Of a stretch of DNA of 64,000 nt, positions 62,261-64,000 are shown in pieces (positions within the stretch are counted from its first letter, which is position 1; every line of letters starts with the position of its first letter). Source of the DNA: OCS116 cluster bacterium AG-435-F03 (GTDB lineage: Bacteria > Pseudomonadota > Alphaproteobacteria > MED-G09); assembly GCA_003212795.1 (NCBI GenBank), contig QCOV01000002.1, positions 124,001 through 188,000 on the forward strand, written 5' to 3'. The position numbers were made by a program, and so were the translations under genes. The notes beneath the pieces are model-generated. The model worked only from the letters and a program-made list of their open reading frames with translations. It did no database searches and was not told the DNA's origin.

Positions 62261-62864
62261 ACTTTAGAGAATATAGTTCTTTTGATGGATCAAATTCATA
62301 TACAAGTGGTTTACCTGTTGCGATTTCCCTCTCAAGGATTTGTTCTGAAGATAAATTCTCAATATGCATTATTAATGAACGAAGTGAATTACCATGAGCG
62401 CTAATAAATACATTTTTTTCAAGCTTTAGCTTAGTAAAAATTTCAGATAAGAAAAAAGGCACTACTCTTTCTGCGGTATTCTTTAAACTTTCTCCATTTG
62501 GCGGGGGTATATCAAATGATCTCCTCCAAATATGTACCTGCTCTTCTCCCCATTTCTTTCTCGCATCATCCTTATTAAGGCCAGTTAAATCTCCATAGTC
62601 TCTTTCATTCAACTCTTGGCATTTAACCAGGCTATACTCTCTAATATTAAGACCTTTGATAATAATTTCTGCAGTGATAATGGCTCTATCAAGAATAGAA
62701 GTGTAATAATGGTCATAAGTTATTCCAAGATTATTTAAATTGATTCCTGCTTCCTTGGCTTCAGCAAGTCCTTTGTCTGTTAGCCCTGGATTTTCCCAAC
62801 CTGTAAATAGATTTTTTTCATTCCATTCACTTTGGCCGTGTCTTACAAGAGATAGATATGACAT
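62253..62864 (-). CDS. gpmA: 2,3-bisphosphoglycerate-dependent phosphoglycerate mutase
   Basis: 203 residues, interconverts 3- and 2-phosphoglycerate in glycolysis and gluconeogenesis. The phosphohistidine motif is VRHGQSEWNEKNLFTGW; YTSILDRAIITAEI, LNERDYGDLTGLNK and the second His in ISAHGNSLRSLI are present. Shorter than E. coli GpmA (250) by a missing loop, as is common in alphaproteobacteria. Starts 11 bases after dapB. Confidence 0.96.
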   Translation of the reverse strand: MSYLSLVRHGQSEWNEKNLFTGWENPGLTDKGLAEAKEAGINLNNLGITYDHYYTSILDRAIITAEIIIKGLNIREYSLVKCQELNERDYGDLTGLNKDDARKKWGEEQVHIWRRSFDIPPPNGESLKNTAERVVPFFLSEIFTKLKLEKNVFISAHGNSLRSLIMHIENLSSEQILEREIATGKPLVYEFDPSKELYSLKYE

Positions 62865-62875
62865 TAAGCGCCTTT

Positions 62876-63721
62876 CTAAAAACCTAAAACATCTTGCATA
62901 GTATATAAACCGGGCTCCTTATCTTGTCCCCAACTTGCTGCTTTTAAAGCACCATTAGCAAATATATCTCTGCTCTCTGCTATATGTGCTAAAGATATTC
63001 TCTCATTAGTTCCTTCAAAAGTTACTGAATGATCACCAACTACACCTTCTTTTCTATATGAAGAAAATCCTATATCACCTTTTTTGCGTATTAAGCCCTC
63101 TTTCACCTGAGTAAGATTTATTTCATCTTCTATAACTATTGGATCATCGATAACTTTTTTATTTTCTAAATCAATATTCATTCCATTTGCTACAAAAGAT
63201 CCGAGTGCGAGAGCTGTTCCTGATGGATGGTCCTTCTTTTCTTTATGATGAACCTCTGAAATTTCGATATTCCAATTGTCGTCCAATAATTTTGAAGCAT
63301 TCTGAACAATTCCAAGTAAAATATTGAGCCCTAGGCTCATATTGCCTGACTTAATAATGGTTGCGTGTCTTGCTGCAGCTTGAATCATTTCATCCTGTTT
63401 ATTATTAAAACCAGTAGTGCCAATTACATGTACTATTCTTGCTTGAGCACTGAGTTCAGAAGCATATAAAGTAGAGTCAATGGAACTAAAATCAATTAGA
63501 GCATCAGATTTTGTAACTGCACTTATTAAATCATCATTTATTTCGATTCCTGTAATAGAACACCCTGCATTCTTATATGCATCTTCTCCAATAAATTTAG
63601 AGTCTTTTCCCTCAATTGCTGCAACTAAATTATACTTAGAGGAGTTTGATATTTGTCTTATTAGTTCACAACCCATTTTACCAGCAGCACCAACAATTGT
63701 TATATTAATTTTTTTACTCAT
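62876..63721 (-). CDS. dapB: 4-hydroxy-tetrahydrodipicolinate reductase
   Basis: 281 residues, NAD(P)H-dependent step of lysine and diaminopimelate synthesis. The Rossmann loop is TIVGAAGKMGCELIRQI; IDFSSIDSTL and the catalytic His-His-Lys region SEVHHKEKKDHPSGTALALG are clear; the C-terminal ALKAASWGQDKEPGLYTMQDVLGF is typical. It lies 19 bases after the coaA stop on the same strand. Confidence 0.97.
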   Translation of the reverse strand: MSKKINITIVGAAGKMGCELIRQISNSSKYNLVAAIEGKDSKFIGEDAYKNAGCSITGIEINDDLISAVTKSDALIDFSSIDSTLYASELSAQARIVHVIGTTGFNNKQDEMIQAAARHATIIKSGNMSLGLNILLGIVQNASKLLDDNWNIEISEVHHKEKKDHPSGTALALGSFVANGMNIDLENKKVIDDPIVIEDEINLTQVKEGLIRKKGDIGFSSYRKEGVVGDHSVTFEGTNERISLAHIAESRDIFANGALKAASWGQDKEPGLYTMQDVLGF

Positions 63722-63740
63722 CCTATCACTATAATCACAA

Positions 63741-64000
63741 TTATATCTTTCTTAACCATAATTCGTCTATCTTATGATCTTCATCCTTCTTTACAATCAT
63801 AGATGCCCTGTTTCTTGTCGGCAAAATATATTCATCTAAATTTTTTAAATTAATTGTTTCCCAAATTTGTGTAGCCAAATTAATAGCCTCTTGATCATCT
63901 ATATCAGCAAATCTATTAAAGAAAGAATTTTCATCTGAAAAGGCTTTTTGTCTCAAATTTAAAAACCTCTCAATATACCATTTTCTAATTACCGGCTCGT
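63741..64000 (-). CDS. coaA: type I pantothenate kinase CoaA, C-terminal end only
   Basis: The open frame runs off the right edge. Its last about 86 residues read WYIERFLNLRQKAF, SFFNRFADIDDQEAI, TQIWETINLKNL and EYILPTRNRASMIVKK, which align with the C-terminus of E. coli CoaA (WYINRFLKFREGAF; LPTRERASLIL). CoaA phosphorylates pantothenate, the committed CoA step. An internal TTG at 63956 could be mistaken for a start. Most of the gene lies outside the window. Confidence 0.93.
   Translation of the reverse strand, partial: EPVIRKWYIERFLNLRQKAFSDENSFFNRFADIDDQEAINLATQIWETINLKNLDEYILPTRNRASMIVKKDEDHKIDELWLRKI

Overview
The window looks like chromosomal DNA of an AT-rich (roughly one third G+C by eye) alphaproteobacterium with a compact genome. 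Spacers are short, many genes overlap by 1 to 30 bases, and there are no rRNA or tRNA genes, insertion sequences, prophage genes or CRISPR arrays. Alphaproteobacterial traits are the Irr-type regulator beside fabA-fabB-fabI, the glnD-murJ-trpS...tsaB-rimI-fur-miaB-phoH-ybeY-corC-lnt-metK-trmB-rimP-nusA-infB gene order known from Rhizobiales-like genomes, and the dapB-gpmA-nth cluster. Low G+C and streamlining suggest a marine planktonic lineage (SAR116-, PS1- or HIMB59-like). That placement is inference; no phylogeny could be run.

Layout: 1-681 is the start of panB (cut by the left edge). 736-5787 (minus) is a heme-copper oxidase operon, subunits II-I-III-III-IV, followed by a Sel1-repeat protein and a possible 24-residue membrane peptide. 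5957-9330 holds divergent ctaB, an unassigned diiron-carboxylate protein, an exported ankyrin protein and a SCO copper chaperone. 9335-16032 (minus) is the replication block rpsT-dnaA-dnaN-recF-gyrB. 16097-17805 holds an enoyl-CoA hydratase and mutM. 17875-22644 (plus) is ubiE-ubiB-coaBC-ThiF/MoeB-SH3 protein. 22685-27904 is an irr-katG operon divergent from fabA-fabB-fabI. 27901-36460 (minus) is rimP-nusA-infB-rbfA-truB-rpsO-pnp. 36585-52006 (minus) is one nearly gap-free run of 16 genes from glnD to trmB, covering nitrogen sensing, peptidoglycan lipid flipping, Trp-tRNA charging, Fe-S delivery, tRNA and rRNA maturation, iron or manganese regulation, lipoprotein acylation and SAM synthesis. 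52202-57568 is maeB, then gshB-rsmI-rdgB-rph (minus). 57681-61605 (plus) is a Cys-rich DUF5522-like protein with grpE-dnaK-dnaJ. 61607-64000 (minus) is nth-gpmA-dapB and the C-terminal end of coaA.

How the parts fit: the oxidase operon, ctaB (heme o) and SCO (CuA insertion) together make and load an A1-type aerobic terminal oxidase; ubiE and ubiB serve the ubiquinone pool. Irr with KatG links iron/heme status and peroxide defence, and sits next to unsaturated fatty-acid synthesis. CoA synthesis genes are scattered (panB, coaBC, coaA). Translation and RNA-decay genes form the classic nusA-infB-pnp superoperon behind a rimP-leader-like hairpin.

No clearly new multi-gene system is visible. The strongest leads are the uncharacterised diiron protein, the 24-residue membrane ORF ending the oxidase operon, the irr-katG/fab divergon with a possible operator, and the DUF5522-like gene in the place where many alphaproteobacteria carry hrcA.
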